NCBI RefSeq assembly: GCF_009183415.1
Contig: NZ_WEHU01000039.1
Span: forward strand, 1-35,319
Direction: 5' to 3'
Source of the DNA: Bacillus sp. B1-b2
Lineage (GTDB): Bacteria > Bacillota > Bacilli > Bacillales > Cytobacillaceae
Length of the DNA: 35,319 nucleotides
Program-made: the position numbers and the translations under genes
Notes under the pieces: model-generated
Database searches by the model: none
What the model saw: only the letters and a program-made list of their open reading frames with translations
Told to the model about the DNA's origin: nothing
In this document: piece by piece, positions 16,107 through 24,744 of the stretch
How the letters are laid out: every line of letters begins with the position of its first letter
Position numbering within the stretch: position 1 is the stretch's first letter

Positions 16107-17171
16107 TTACAACCTTACTTTTGATTCTTGTTTCCAATCCTTTAGAATAACCTCTTTTTCTAAATAACTAGACCTTATACCAAATTGAGGTTTCACAAAT
16201 TCGATTGCTTTGTTCTTCATTAATAACAGTTTAATGGCTTTATATGGAAAATTAATGCCTGCTAAACAGCTATAATGAAGACCACCTGACATCCTTGGAT
16301 TTATTTCTAATAGTTTCGGAATTCCCTCTTTATATCGCACTTGAATATTATAAATATAAGGAATATGTAAGGCTTTGTTAATCTCTTTTGCCAAGTGAAT
16401 AAGTTCTTTATTCTCTTCCAGTTCTCTTACTCTTCCCTGCCCTTTTTTCCTCGGAATAGCTGCCATCAACTCTCCATCATAAGCAAGACAATCTATACTA
16501 TATTCCACACCATCTAAGTATTCTAAAACCATGAGTGGAGGAAACTCTTTCTGCTGTATTAGAATTTGATAGGCATGCTCTAATGTAATATTATGTGAGA
16601 CACCTTCGTAAAAAAGATCATGAATAGAAGTTAGTTGCTCTTGAATAACCCGAAAGCCTTGTCCACCCTCTCCTATAACTGGCTTAAAACAAACTGTATG
16701 CCCTTTATCTTTTAGCTGGTAATAAGCTTCCTTAAATTCTTCTGCTGTTCTTACAATCCTATACTCAGGAATATGAACCACATTCTTCAAATCAGGATGA
16801 TTCTTCATTAATTCATATGTTCCTTCTTTATCATCAAGCATATCCATTAAGTTCGCATCAGGACATACCAATACTTCTACTCCTATATCAGTAAACTTTT
16901 TTAAATGTCTGGAAATTAATACATTTTCCTTCCGTGGAACAAATATATCTATATTATGCGTACGACAAAAATCTAAACAGTAATGAACATATTCCATTCC
17001 CTTTATACTCGGTTCCATGAAAGCTACATCACAATAGCTCAAGTAAACAGCATCTTTATTTGTTGAAGTTCCATACACCTCAAACTCCATTCCATCACTG
17101 TTATATTTAATCATATCAATAAAATGGGCTACTGTTGAAAACCATTGATTGAACCAAATTCTTTTTTTCAT
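16107..17171 (-). CDS. Orphan ATP-grasp ligase-like protein
   Basis: A 354-residue soluble protein with an ATP-grasp fold. An N-terminal pre-ATP domain (about 1-110) starts MKKRIWFNQWFSTVAHF. ATP-binding pieces follow: the lysine in CFKPVIGEGGQGF, the hinge region MVLEYLDGVEYSIDC, and the Mg-binding end LLEINPRMSGG. Such enzymes join a carboxylate to an amine or thiol through an acyl phosphate. It looks distantly like the ATP-grasp family linked to Ter-type stress operons, but I cannot verify this. The ATG at 17171 follows AAAGGA; the frame extends eight codons further. There are no co-directional partner enzymes, so substrate and pathway are unknown. It stands between its own terminator and the divergent lactonase gene. 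Confidence 0.8.
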   Translation of the reverse strand: MKKRIWFNQWFSTVAHFIDMIKYNSDGMEFEVYGTSTNKDAVYLSYCDVAFMEPSIKGMEYVHYCLDFCRTHNIDIFVPRKENVLISRHLKKFTDIGVEVLVCPDANLMDMLDDKEGTYELMKNHPDLKNVVHIPEYRIVRTAEEFKEAYYQLKDKGHTVCFKPVIGEGGQGFRVIQEQLTSIHDLFYEGVSHNITLEHAYQILIQQKEFPPLMVLEYLDGVEYSIDCLAYDGELMAAIPRKKGQGRVRELEENKELIHLAKEINKALHIPYIYNIQVRYKEGIPKLLEINPRMSGGLHYSCLAGINFPYKAIKLLLMKNKAIEFVKPQFGIRSSYLEKEVILKDWKQESKVRL

Positions 17172-17364
17172 TTTCCTATCCTTTCGTCTATACATGCATA
17201 CTTTTCCGAAAAAGTTAGTATAGATCTCTTCTTTGTTTTTTATGCATTTATTTATTAAATTATTGTAATGATAGAAAAAATACGTTTCATTTTTTCTACA
17301 AAGGGAAAATATAACTAATCTTCTGAAGAATAAGATGTATCACTCCCTTATTTCTTTTCAGACA

Positions 17365-17373
17365 TGCTATAAT
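17365..17373 (+). promoter_or_regulatory. Extended -10 promoter of the lactonase gene
   Basis: TGCTATAAT is a perfect extended -10 element (TGNTATAAT) about 47 nt before the ATG. No good -35 box is seen at 17 bp, which is acceptable for extended -10 promoters. Confidence 0.6.
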
Positions 17374-17419
17374 TATTTATAGGTTTTAAAAAAGCAAATT
17401 TTGTAAAGGAGAATTGTTT

Positions 17420-18469
17420 ATGACAAAATATATTGGTTATGTTGGTACATACACGAAAAAAGATAGTAAAGGTGTTTATTCTTTTGTACTAGATACAGAA
17501 GAGAAAAAGATTTCGGCTGTCGAAGTGGCTGCTGAAATTGAAAATCCAACATATGTAACAATCTCTAACGACAATAAGTATCTTTTTGCTGTTGGAAAAG
17601 AAGGCGCTTTAGGCGGTGTAGCTTCTTATTCTGTTGATTCTACAACTGGTGGATTGAGTCTACTTAATACTCAATATTCAGAAGGTGCATCTCCTTGTCA
17701 CGTTAGTGTAGATGCAGAAGGTACAGTTATTCTTTCTGCTAACTACCATAAAGGTACGGCTGAATCTTATCCAGTATCTGTTGATGGTTCTCTACAAGAA
17801 AACGCTTCAACTATTCAACACACAGGTTCTGGCCCAAATACAGCTCGTCAAGAGAAACCACATATGCATTTCTCAGGATTCACTCCTAATGATCAGTTTG
17901 CAGTATCCGTTGATTTGGGTACAGATAGAGTGGATACTTATAAACTAAGCGATGGAGTATTAGAAGAAGTGAGCAGTCTTTCCGTGAAACCTGGAAGTGG
18001 TCCAAGACATATTACTTTCCATCCAAATGGAAAAATCGCTTATGTTATGACTGAGCTAAGCAATGAAGTAATCGTACTTTCTTTCAATTCTGAAACTGGC
18101 TCTTTCCAAGAATTACAATATATCTCTACTTTACCGATTGATTTCACTGAAAATAGCCAAGGAAGTGCTATACATGTCTCTTCTGATGGTAAATTTGTTT
18201 ATGCAGGTAATCGTGGGCATAATACAATTACTAGCTTTAGTGCGAACGAAGAAACTGGACAACTTACTTTCCTTGAACATACTTCAACAGAAGGTAATTG
18301 GCCAAGAGATTTCGTTTTAGATCCATCTGAACAATTTATCGTTGCATCTAATGAACAATCAGATACACTTACTTTATTTGAAAGAGATGCAGCTACTGGT
18401 AAATTAACATTATTACAATCAGAAATACATGCTCCAGAACCAGTTTGTGTTAAATTCTTAAATTATTAA
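17420..18469 (+). CDS. pgl: Lactonase family protein, probable 6-phosphogluconolactonase
   Basis: A 349-residue seven-bladed beta-propeller of the YkgB type. It should hydrolyse 6-phosphogluconolactone in the oxidative pentose phosphate pathway, although related propellers act on other lactones. Landmarks include YIGYVGTYTKKDSKGVY at the start, SPCHVSVDAEG, KPHMHFSGF with conserved histidines, GSGPRHITFHPNG, VYAGNRGHNTI, and NWPRDFVLDPS. The length equals that of B. subtilis YkgB. AAAGGAG lies 8 nt before the ATG at 17420; a TTG two codons upstream is less likely. It converges on the liv operon and ends at a shared terminator. Confidence 0.88.
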   Translation: MTKYIGYVGTYTKKDSKGVYSFVLDTEEKKISAVEVAAEIENPTYVTISNDNKYLFAVGKEGALGGVASYSVDSTTGGLSLLNTQYSEGASPCHVSVDAEGTVILSANYHKGTAESYPVSVDGSLQENASTIQHTGSGPNTARQEKPHMHFSGFTPNDQFAVSVDLGTDRVDTYKLSDGVLEEVSSLSVKPGSGPRHITFHPNGKIAYVMTELSNEVIVLSFNSETGSFQELQYISTLPIDFTENSQGSAIHVSSDGKFVYAGNRGHNTITSFSANEETGQLTFLEHTSTEGNWPRDFVLDPSEQFIVASNEQSDTLTLFERDAATGKLTLLQSEIHAPEPVCVKFLNY

Positions 18470-18478
18470 TAACTGAAG

Positions 18479-18520
18479 AAGGAGAAGACCATTCTAAACT
18501 TTGGCCTTCTCCTTTTTTTG
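18479..18520. terminator. Terminator between the lactonase gene and the liv operon
   Basis: AAGGAGAAG and CTTCTCCTT pair around a loop of about 18 nt that itself has a CC/GG pair, followed by a run of seven T residues on the plus strand. It can also stop the convergent livF transcript, though the A-run on its other side is short. Confidence 0.8.
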
Positions 18521-18525
18521 TTTAA

Positions 18526-19236
18526 CTAAGCTAGATAGGCTTCTTGTACTTGTTTATTTGTAATTAGTTCCTTACCCTTACCCTCTAATACAATTCCACC
18601 TGTTTGAATAACATATCCTCTATTAGCAATCTGTAAAGCTTGAAAAGCATTTTGTTCTACTAAAAGAATAGTCATTCCTTCTTTATTCAATTCTTTTATA
18701 ATTTCGAATATCTGCTCGACAATAATAGGAGCAAGACCCATAGAAGGCTCATCCAACATAAGGACCTCTGGCTGCATCATTATTGCTCGCCCAATCGCCA
18801 ACATCTGTTGTTCTCCCCCACTCATAGTTCCTCCACGTTGCTCCATTCTTTCCTTTAATCTAGGAAAATATCGAAAAGCCTTTTCCATTCTCTCTTCTAT
18901 TAACTTCTTCTCTTTTACAGCAAATGCTCCAATTAATAAATTTTCTTTTACCGTCAGTTTTGGAAATATTCTTCGTCCTTCCGGTACTTGTGATATTCCT
19001 AATACAGCGGTTTTATGTGCGGCAATATTCGTAATATCTTTCCCTTTGTATAAGATACTTCCATTCTTGACTGGCACTTGCCCACTGATTGATTTTAAAG
19101 TGGTGGATTTTCCAGCACCATTACTTCCAATTAAGGTAACAATTTCTCCTCTATCTACATGTAAGCTTATTCCTTTTAATGCTTGTATTCCTCCATAAGA
19201 GGCTTCTATATTATTTAATTCTAGTATTTTCTCCAT
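18526..19236 (-). CDS. livF: Branched-chain amino-acid ABC transporter ATPase LivF
   Basis: A 236-residue ABC ATPase of the branched-chain (LIV/HAAT) type, the smaller of the two nucleotide-binding subunits. Motifs: Walker A GSNGAGKS (near 38-45), the family block SQVPEGRRIFPKLTV, signature MSGGEQQML, Walker B EVLMLDEPSMGLAP, and LLVEQNAFQAL. It is the last gene of the minus-strand operon livK-livH-livM-livG-livF; GGGAGG precedes its ATG, 15 bp after the livG stop. It powers uptake through LivH and LivM. Confidence 0.93.
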   Translation of the reverse strand: MEKILELNNIEASYGGIQALKGISLHVDRGEIVTLIGSNGAGKSTTLKSISGQVPVKNGSILYKGKDITNIAAHKTAVLGISQVPEGRRIFPKLTVKENLLIGAFAVKEKKLIEERMEKAFRYFPRLKERMEQRGGTMSGGEQQMLAIGRAIMMQPEVLMLDEPSMGLAPIIVEQIFEIIKELNKEGMTILLVEQNAFQALQIANRGYVIQTGGIVLEGKGKELITNKQVQEAYLA

Positions 19237-19251
19237 TGCTGTTACCTCCCA

Positions 19252-20028
19252 TTAACCAAGTGACACTGCACCTTTTCCTAAATATGCTTCAATTACTTTT
19301 GGATTGGAGCGAATATCATCAGGTCCACCTTCAGCAATTTTCTCCCCATGATCAAGTACAATAATATGCTTGGAAATCTCCATAACAAGCTTCATATCAT
19401 GTTCAATTAAAATAATGGTCAAATCATATCGTTTACACATATCCTTAATCAAGTCAGTTAATAGGCTGGTTTCCTTTGGATTCATTCCAGCTGCAGGCTC
19501 ATCTAATAATAAAACACTTGGTTTTGTAGCTAGCGCTCGAGCAATTTCCAGTCTCCTCTGTGCACCATAGGACAGATTACTAGCTGCTTCATTGATTTGA
19601 TCACTAAGCCCAACATATTCTAGTAATCTATAAGCTTCCTTCATAACCTCCTCTTCTTCATGCCTAGCCTTTGGTAGTTGAAGGAGTGTTCCTATTAAAC
19701 TCCCTTTTAAATGATTATGCATACCAACCATAACATTCTCTAATACAGTAATATCACTAAATAAACGGATATTCTGAAAAGTTCTAGAAATACCTTTTTT
19801 CGCCACTACATGTGGTTTTAAACCAGCAATTGGCTTGCCATTTAATAAAATTTCTCCTGAGCTAGGCTTATACACACCTGTAATCATATTAAAAAAGGTT
19901 GTTTTTCCTGCCCCATTTGGTCCAATTACTGCAGTAATAGAGTTTTTTTCTACTAACATATCAATATCAGTGTTAGCTACCAATCCACCAAATGATTTTG
20001 TTAAACCTTTAACCTCGAGTATATTCAC
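19252..20028 (-). CDS. livG: Branched-chain amino-acid ABC transporter ATPase LivG
   Basis: A 258-residue ABC ATPase, the larger nucleotide-binding subunit. Motifs: Walker A GPNGAGKT, the block ISRTFQNIRLF typical of LivG, signature LSYGAQRRLE, Walker B SVLLLDEPAAGMNP, and LIEHDMKLVMEI. A GTG at 20028 is the likely start, with AAGGAGG 8 nt before it; an upstream ATG in the same frame overlaps that site. It forms a heterodimer with LivF (family knowledge). Confidence 0.92.
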   Translation of the reverse strand: MNILEVKGLTKSFGGLVANTDIDMLVEKNSITAVIGPNGAGKTTFFNMITGVYKPSSGEILLNGKPIAGLKPHVVAKKGISRTFQNIRLFSDITVLENVMVGMHNHLKGSLIGTLLQLPKARHEEEEVMKEAYRLLEYVGLSDQINEAASNLSYGAQRRLEIARALATKPSVLLLDEPAAGMNPKETSLLTDLIKDMCKRYDLTIILIEHDMKLVMEISKHIIVLDHGEKIAEGGPDDIRSNPKVIEAYLGKGAVSLG

Positions 20029-20065
20029 TTGATGCTCCTCCTTAAAGAACATGATTCTAGTATTT

Positions 20066-21298
20066 CTACTGCTTTTCAGCTGTACTTTCTTTTAATTTAT
20101 TCACATTAAATTTTTTATTCTTTGCAGGGATAAGTCCTTGAGGTCTATACAAGGTCATTACAATTAAAAGGGCACCGAATATGAATCTTTGCATTTTGGC
20201 TGGAGATAATGCATTTGGAATCGTCGCTACTTGACTTAACCATCCAGTTAACTCTGTTAAAACTTGTAAATTCAGAATGGTAACAACAGCTGCACCTAAA
20301 ATAACACCAGGAACACTTCCCATGCCACCTAGAATAACCATCACAAGAATAGTAGTAGATTCTAAGTAAGTAAAACTCGTAGGATCAATGAACATTTGTT
20401 TAGCTGCGAACACTACTCCCATCATCCCTGAGAAGGATGCACCAATAGCAAATGCCGTTAATTTAGTTTTCACTAACGGAATTCCCATTGCTTGTGCTGC
20501 AATTTCATTCTCCCTAACAGCTTTCCAAGAACGACCAAGCTTCGTATGCTCCATCCTTGTAACCGCATAGATGACAATGATGAACATAACAAGAACCACA
20601 TAATAAAATTGATTTGGTTGTGACAAGGTAATGCCAAAGATTTCAGGCTGCTGAATACTCGCCAATCCCATTGCACCATTTGTGATGTTAACGGGTTTAT
20701 CTAAGTTATTAAAAACAATACGGATTATCTCACCAAAGCCCAATGTAACAATCGCCAAATAGTCACCTTTTACTCTTAATACAGGTATTCCTAGTAGTAC
20801 CCCAAATAAAGCAGCTACGAATAACCCAAGAATAATAAAGATCCAGAAACTGTTACCTGATAAGGGATATGTTCCGAATGGCATAAAATTACTTGCTTGT
20901 GCGGAAGCAAAAATACCATATGTATAAGCACCTACTGCAAAGAATGCAACAAATCCTAAATCTAATAACCCTGCGAGACCAACCACTATATTTAGACCTA
21001 AAGCCATACAGACATAAATACCGACCATTGTGGCAACTTCCATATAAGCTTGATAGGAAGGTCCTTGACTAGCTGAAAAAGGAAGAATAACGACTAATAT
21101 TAATAATGCAATCATCCATTTCATTTTTTTTCCTAGATTCATATAGTAGAGAATTAATAGAGATAGTAATAATAGTAAAAAAGCAATAACTGATTTTTGA
21201 GACAGAGCTAGTGCAGCAGTTGTCACCAATACATACACAAAGAATAAAATTACCTGTGCAACCTTATTTGTTTGTATGGTTTTTATATAATTTGCCAT
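20066..21298 (-). CDS. livM: Branched-chain amino-acid ABC transporter permease LivM
   Basis: A 410-residue membrane protein with about ten predicted helices. Family blocks are clear: MALGLNIVVGLAGLLDLGFVAFFAVGAY, the EAA-like stretch FGEIIRIVFNNLDKPVNITNGAMG, and SFSGMMGVVFAAKQMFIDP. An N-terminal extension (about the first 90 residues, with three hydrophobic stretches) precedes the core. The ATG at 21298 follows GGTGG; an alternative GTG three codons upstream overlaps the livH stop. It pairs with LivH to form the membrane pore. Confidence 0.92.
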   Translation of the reverse strand: MANYIKTIQTNKVAQVILFFVYVLVTTAALALSQKSVIAFLLLLLSLLILYYMNLGKKMKWMIALLILVVILPFSASQGPSYQAYMEVATMVGIYVCMALGLNIVVGLAGLLDLGFVAFFAVGAYTYGIFASAQASNFMPFGTYPLSGNSFWIFIILGLFVAALFGVLLGIPVLRVKGDYLAIVTLGFGEIIRIVFNNLDKPVNITNGAMGLASIQQPEIFGITLSQPNQFYYVVLVMFIIVIYAVTRMEHTKLGRSWKAVRENEIAAQAMGIPLVKTKLTAFAIGASFSGMMGVVFAAKQMFIDPTSFTYLESTTILVMVILGGMGSVPGVILGAAVVTILNLQVLTELTGWLSQVATIPNALSPAKMQRFIFGALLIVMTLYRPQGLIPAKNKKFNVNKLKESTAEKQ

Positions 21299-21307
21299 TC
21301 TTTCCAC

Positions 21308-22285
21308 CTACACTTTCTCTGCAACGGCTTTGCCAAACAAGCCTTCTGGTTTAAAGATCAGTACAATAATTAAAATGGCAAATGCTACTACATCTTTATA
21401 CTCTGCACCCATTAAGCCACCTGTAATAACGGAAAGATTAGCAGCAGTAAACATCTCAATTAATCCAATAAGCAAACCACCAAACATAGCTCCACGAATA
21501 TTACCAATTCCACCTAATACCGCAGCAGTAAAGGCTTTAAGACCTAGAATAAAGCCAATATACGGATCAATTGTTCCATATTGAACAGCAAATAAAACAC
21601 CAGTTGCTCCTCCTAGTGCAGAACCAACAAAGAATGTAACCGAAATTACTTTATTCACGTTAATGGACATCAAGGAAGCAGTTTCTCGATCCTGTGCAAC
21701 TGCTCGCATAGCCATTCCCCATTTGGTTTTATTCACAAAGAAATCTAATCCAATCATAAGGATAATTGCAACAATCATGACAACTAAAAACGAACTTTTA
21801 AAACTAGCTGCATTAGCACCTAAGATAGAACCAATATTGATTTGATTAGAAAAGAACGTTGGTGCAGTCAGAATATAATTTCCTCTAAATAATTCCGTAA
21901 TAAAACGAACGATATCTTGTAATAAGAAAGAAATACCGATTGCAGATATTAATGCAATCAATTTTGGAGCTTTCCTTAAAGGACGATAAGCTACTCGTTC
22001 AATTCCCATACCGAGCATTCCCGTTACAATGCTAGTAATAAGAAGCATAATAATTAACGATACAACTGCTGGAAGCATAGATGTCCAGCCAAGACTTGTT
22101 AGAAGAATTAAGATACCAGTCCCTATAAATGCCCCTGTCATAAAGATTTCCCCATGAGCAAAGTTAATGAGCTCAAGAATTCCATAAACCATGGTATAAC
22201 CTAATGCAATAACGGCGTAAACTGCCCCTAATGTTAATCCATCAATTAAAACCTGCGGTAATGTTTGTAGTATTTCTGTTAGCAT
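21308..22285 (-). CDS. livH: Branched-chain amino-acid ABC transporter permease LivH
   Basis: A 325-residue membrane protein, partner of LivM. It shows the LivH opening LIDGLTLGAVYAVIALGYTM, then YGILELINFAHGEIFM, and the loop RAVAQDRETASLMSINVNK, which contacts the ATPase in the family. The ATG at 22285 has GGGGAAG just upstream; an in-frame GTG four codons earlier is less likely. It begins 138 bp after livK, with a terminator-like hairpin between. Confidence 0.92.
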   Translation of the reverse strand: MLTEILQTLPQVLIDGLTLGAVYAVIALGYTMVYGILELINFAHGEIFMTGAFIGTGILILLTSLGWTSMLPAVVSLIIMLLITSIVTGMLGMGIERVAYRPLRKAPKLIALISAIGISFLLQDIVRFITELFRGNYILTAPTFFSNQINIGSILGANAASFKSSFLVVMIVAIILMIGLDFFVNKTKWGMAMRAVAQDRETASLMSINVNKVISVTFFVGSALGGATGVLFAVQYGTIDPYIGFILGLKAFTAAVLGGIGNIRGAMFGGLLIGLIEMFTAANLSVITGGLMGAEYKDVVAFAILIIVLIFKPEGLFGKAVAEKV

Positions 22286-22376
22286 CTTCTTCCCCACACT
22301 TTGTATTAATTTTGGTAAGTATATGTGTTTGAATCGATCACTTCATTTACATATTTGCTGATGACCTAATATAAAA

Positions 22377-22409
22377 ACAAAAAGGGTACAGGACCAACCA
22401 TACCCTTTT
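22377..22409 (-). terminator. Intra-operon terminator between livK and livH
   Basis: AAAAGGGTA and TACCCTTTT pair around a 13-nt loop, with T residues following on the minus strand. It lies right after livK, so it would let many transcripts stop there and give more binding protein than permease, a common arrangement. Confidence 0.75.
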
Positions 22410-22422
22410 CATCACCTTACTT

Positions 22423-23616
22423 TTATTGACTAATCTCTCCATCCAATGTTGCAGGATAGCTTGCTTCATCAAATTTATAAATAAAGATTTTTGCGAATGT
22501 ATTATCACCTAACTCATCAAATCCAACTTCTGTTACTACCCCTTTGTAATCTTGTGTAGCACGAACGACACTTGTTACCGCTTCACGTGTAGGCATTTTA
22601 TTGTCATTATCTTTGATTGCTTGCTCAATTCCTGCTAGCAACACTCCTGCAGCATCATAAGCATAAGCTGAGTAGGATTCAATAGATTTGCTGAATGCCG
22701 CTTCATAGTCTTCAGCAAATTTTGTTCCTTCTTCTGTTTTTGTTGTGTCACCAGCAACAGAAGTTAAGAAAGTATTCTTAATAGCTTCTCCTGCGATTTC
22801 AACAAATGTAGAGGAATCTAATCCATCTCCACCCATGAATGGGATATCTAAGCCTTTTTCACGTGCTTGTTTTACTAAAATTCCACCTTCTGCATATAGA
22901 CCACCAAAGTAAATTAAATCAGGATCTTTAGAAGTAACTTGGTTCAGTACGCCATTAAAGTCTTTCTCACCAACTGTGATTCCTTCATATCCAACAATTT
23001 CAGCTCCTAATTCTTCAGCAGCAGCTCTAAAAGCATCTGCTAAACCAGAACCGTAGGAAGTTTTATCTTGGATAATAAAGATTTTTTGTGCTCCTAATTT
23101 TTCAATAGCATATTCTGCACCAGCAGGTCCTTGGAAGTCATCACGTGCAACAACACGGCTTACTGTTTTCAGCTTACGATCCGTAAAGTCTGTTGCTGTA
23201 CTTGCTGGAGAAATACTTATTAAGTTATTTTTCTCATAAACCTCAGAAGCAGGAATGGAAACACCAGAGTTTAAGTGACCAACTACACCTAATACCGCTT
23301 GATCAGCCACTACTAAGTTGGCGTTAGCTACCCCTTTTTTCGGATCTCCTTGGTCATCTTGCGCATCTAATTGTAATTCAAAGCCTAAATCAGCGAATTT
23401 CTCTTTTTGCTGATCAATAGCTAATTGAGCACCTAATTTAATGGCTTCTCCCAAAGTAGCACTTCCACCAGAAAGCGGTGATTGTGTCACAATTTTAATT
23501 ACTTTTTTATCACCTGAACTGTCTCCATCTGAACTGGAGCTTGAAGCACATCCACTCATAAATCCAAGTGCTAAAGTAGCTGTCATAGCTAGTGAAATTA
23601 CTTTCTTTGATAACAT
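22423..23616 (-). CDS. livK: Branched-chain amino-acid ABC transporter substrate-binding lipoprotein
   Basis: A 397-residue periplasmic-binding-protein-like lipoprotein. The signal peptide (1-22) ends in FMSG with the lipidated Cys at 23, followed by a Ser-rich linker. The mature part shows the Leu/Ile/Val-type fold: QSPLSGGSATLGEAIKLGAQ, VVGHLNSGVSIPASEVYEKN, and FIIQDKTSYGSGLADAF. It captures the ligand outside the cell and hands it to LivHM. The ligand is probably a branched-chain amino acid, but related proteins bind other amides or amino acids. AGGGGGC precedes the ATG. It is the first gene of the operon and has a CodY-like site upstream. Confidence 0.92.
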   Translation of the reverse strand: MLSKKVISLAMTATLALGFMSGCASSSSSDGDSSGDKKVIKIVTQSPLSGGSATLGEAIKLGAQLAIDQQKEKFADLGFELQLDAQDDQGDPKKGVANANLVVADQAVLGVVGHLNSGVSIPASEVYEKNNLISISPASTATDFTDRKLKTVSRVVARDDFQGPAGAEYAIEKLGAQKIFIIQDKTSYGSGLADAFRAAAEELGAEIVGYEGITVGEKDFNGVLNQVTSKDPDLIYFGGLYAEGGILVKQAREKGLDIPFMGGDGLDSSTFVEIAGEAIKNTFLTSVAGDTTKTEEGTKFAEDYEAAFSKSIESYSAYAYDAAGVLLAGIEQAIKDNDNKMPTREAVTSVVRATQDYKGVVTEVGFDELGDNTFAKIFIYKFDEASYPATLDGEISQ

Positions 23617-24122
23617 AGATTGCCCCCTAATAATTTGTCTTTTTATCTCGGAGTAGTTTGAATGATTTCATTCTCCCTTATTTCCATGTATGGATTATAA
23701 GCCTATCTATGGACATGTGTCTTTTAAATTGTCAGATTACTTAACATTATATTTTCAGAAAAGTTAATATTTTTTGACAATTTATTTCATGTTTCGAATT
23801 AATCTTCTATATTTTTAGTAAACACTCTATTTTTTTGTATGAAAGTATTCATTTTCTTTAAATATTCCGCTACAATAGTAGGTTTCTCTTTACTATAAAT
23901 ATTGAACATTGCAATTTTTATGGATGCAATGAATTAGAAAGTTTTGCATTAGAAGGAGAATATGGAGGGGATTTTTTAGAAATATGATTGTATTTCCACT
24001 TAAATTAAAAAAAATTTATATGCTATATGGACAAATGTTTATGTATTTTTCGCTTGCTATTAAATGATAGAAGCTTGCCGTTTCGGAGTATTATTTGGAA
24101 GGCTTTATTTATTGAGGAAAAC
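23617..24122. other. Gene-free interval upstream of livK
   Basis: About 500 bp. The part near livK holds its promoter region, including a TATAAT on the minus strand near 23700 and the CodY-like site. The rest is A/T-rich with no good reading frame, repeat or RNA visible. Confidence 0.5.
23750..23764. promoter_or_regulatory. Probable CodY-binding site upstream of livK
   Basis: TATTTTCAGAAAAGT matches the CodY consensus AATTTTCWGAAAATT at 13 of 15 positions. It lies 134 bp before the livK start, next to a TATAAT on the minus strand (23751-23746). CodY represses amino-acid uptake genes in bacilli when branched-chain amino acids and GTP are plentiful, so the site fits the operon. Confidence 0.55.
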
Positions 24123-24151
24123 AAAAAAGCCATGAGGTATTCCTCACAGCC
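24123..24151 (-). terminator. Terminator of the thioesterase gene
   Basis: On the minus strand GGCTGTGAGG and CCTCATGGC form a stem with a 4-nt loop, followed by TTTTTTG. Confidence 0.75.
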
Positions 24152-24162
24152 ATTTCTCTCTA

Positions 24163-24681
24163 TTACCAAGGCATTTCTGTACTAATAACATTTGCAAAGG
24201 CTTTGCTATGTTCTCTTCGATCTTTTCTAATTTTCACACGCTGTTCAGCAGTATTATATAGCATTTGTTCTTCTTCTGATTGAGGAATTACCTTTGGAAC
24301 TCTTCTCGGCTTTCCATCATCATCTAATGACACAAATGTTAAAAAGGAAGTAGCAGCTAAGTTTCGCTCTCCTGTTTTTAGATTTTCTGCAATGACCTTC
24401 ACAAATACCTCCATAGAGGAATTACCTGTATGCGTCACATATGATTCAAGACATACAGAATCGGTTGGACGGATAGGCATTAAGAAATCTACAGAGTCTG
24501 TTGAGGCTGTTACTACATCACTTCTAGAATGTCTAGAAGCAGAAATGGAAGCTACATCATCAATATAACTCATCAGTTTACCACCAAATAGTGAGTTATG
24601 GTTATTGGTGTCAATTGGGAATATTCTGCTTGTTTTTACTACTAATGATTCTCTACAGTACTTTTGTTCTTGATTAGTCAA
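24163..24681 (-). CDS. ykhA: Acyl-CoA thioesterase (hot-dog fold, YkhA type)
   Basis: A 172-residue hot-dog-fold enzyme that should hydrolyse acyl-CoA to free acid and CoA in the cytoplasm. The family opening is clear: a conserved Asn/His segment NNHNSLFGGKLMSYIDDVAS, then VDFLMPIRPTDSV and VKVIAENLKTGERNLAATSFLTFVSLD. The start is a TTG at 24681, with AAGGGAG 9 nt before it. Its preferred chain length is unknown. It stands between the liv operon and the two-component genes with its own terminator. Confidence 0.88.
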   Translation of the reverse strand: MTNQEQKYCRESLVVKTSRIFPIDTNNHNSLFGGKLMSYIDDVASISASRHSRSDVVTASTDSVDFLMPIRPTDSVCLESYVTHTGNSSMEVFVKVIAENLKTGERNLAATSFLTFVSLDDDGKPRRVPKVIPQSEEEQMLYNTAEQRVKIRKDRREHSKAFANVISTEMPW

Positions 24682-24744
24682 TGAAACTTGCTCCCTTCTT
24701 CAGTCTCCTTTAAAAGAAGGCTATCTTTGTTCTTCTTGAAAATC

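Noticed and set aside
15598-17171. RiPP system made of the 58-residue protein as precursor and the ATP-grasp protein as modifying enzyme
   Set aside because: The two genes are separated by a terminator and a separate promoter, the small protein has no leader/core architecture or graspetide motif, and no transporter or protease is adjacent.
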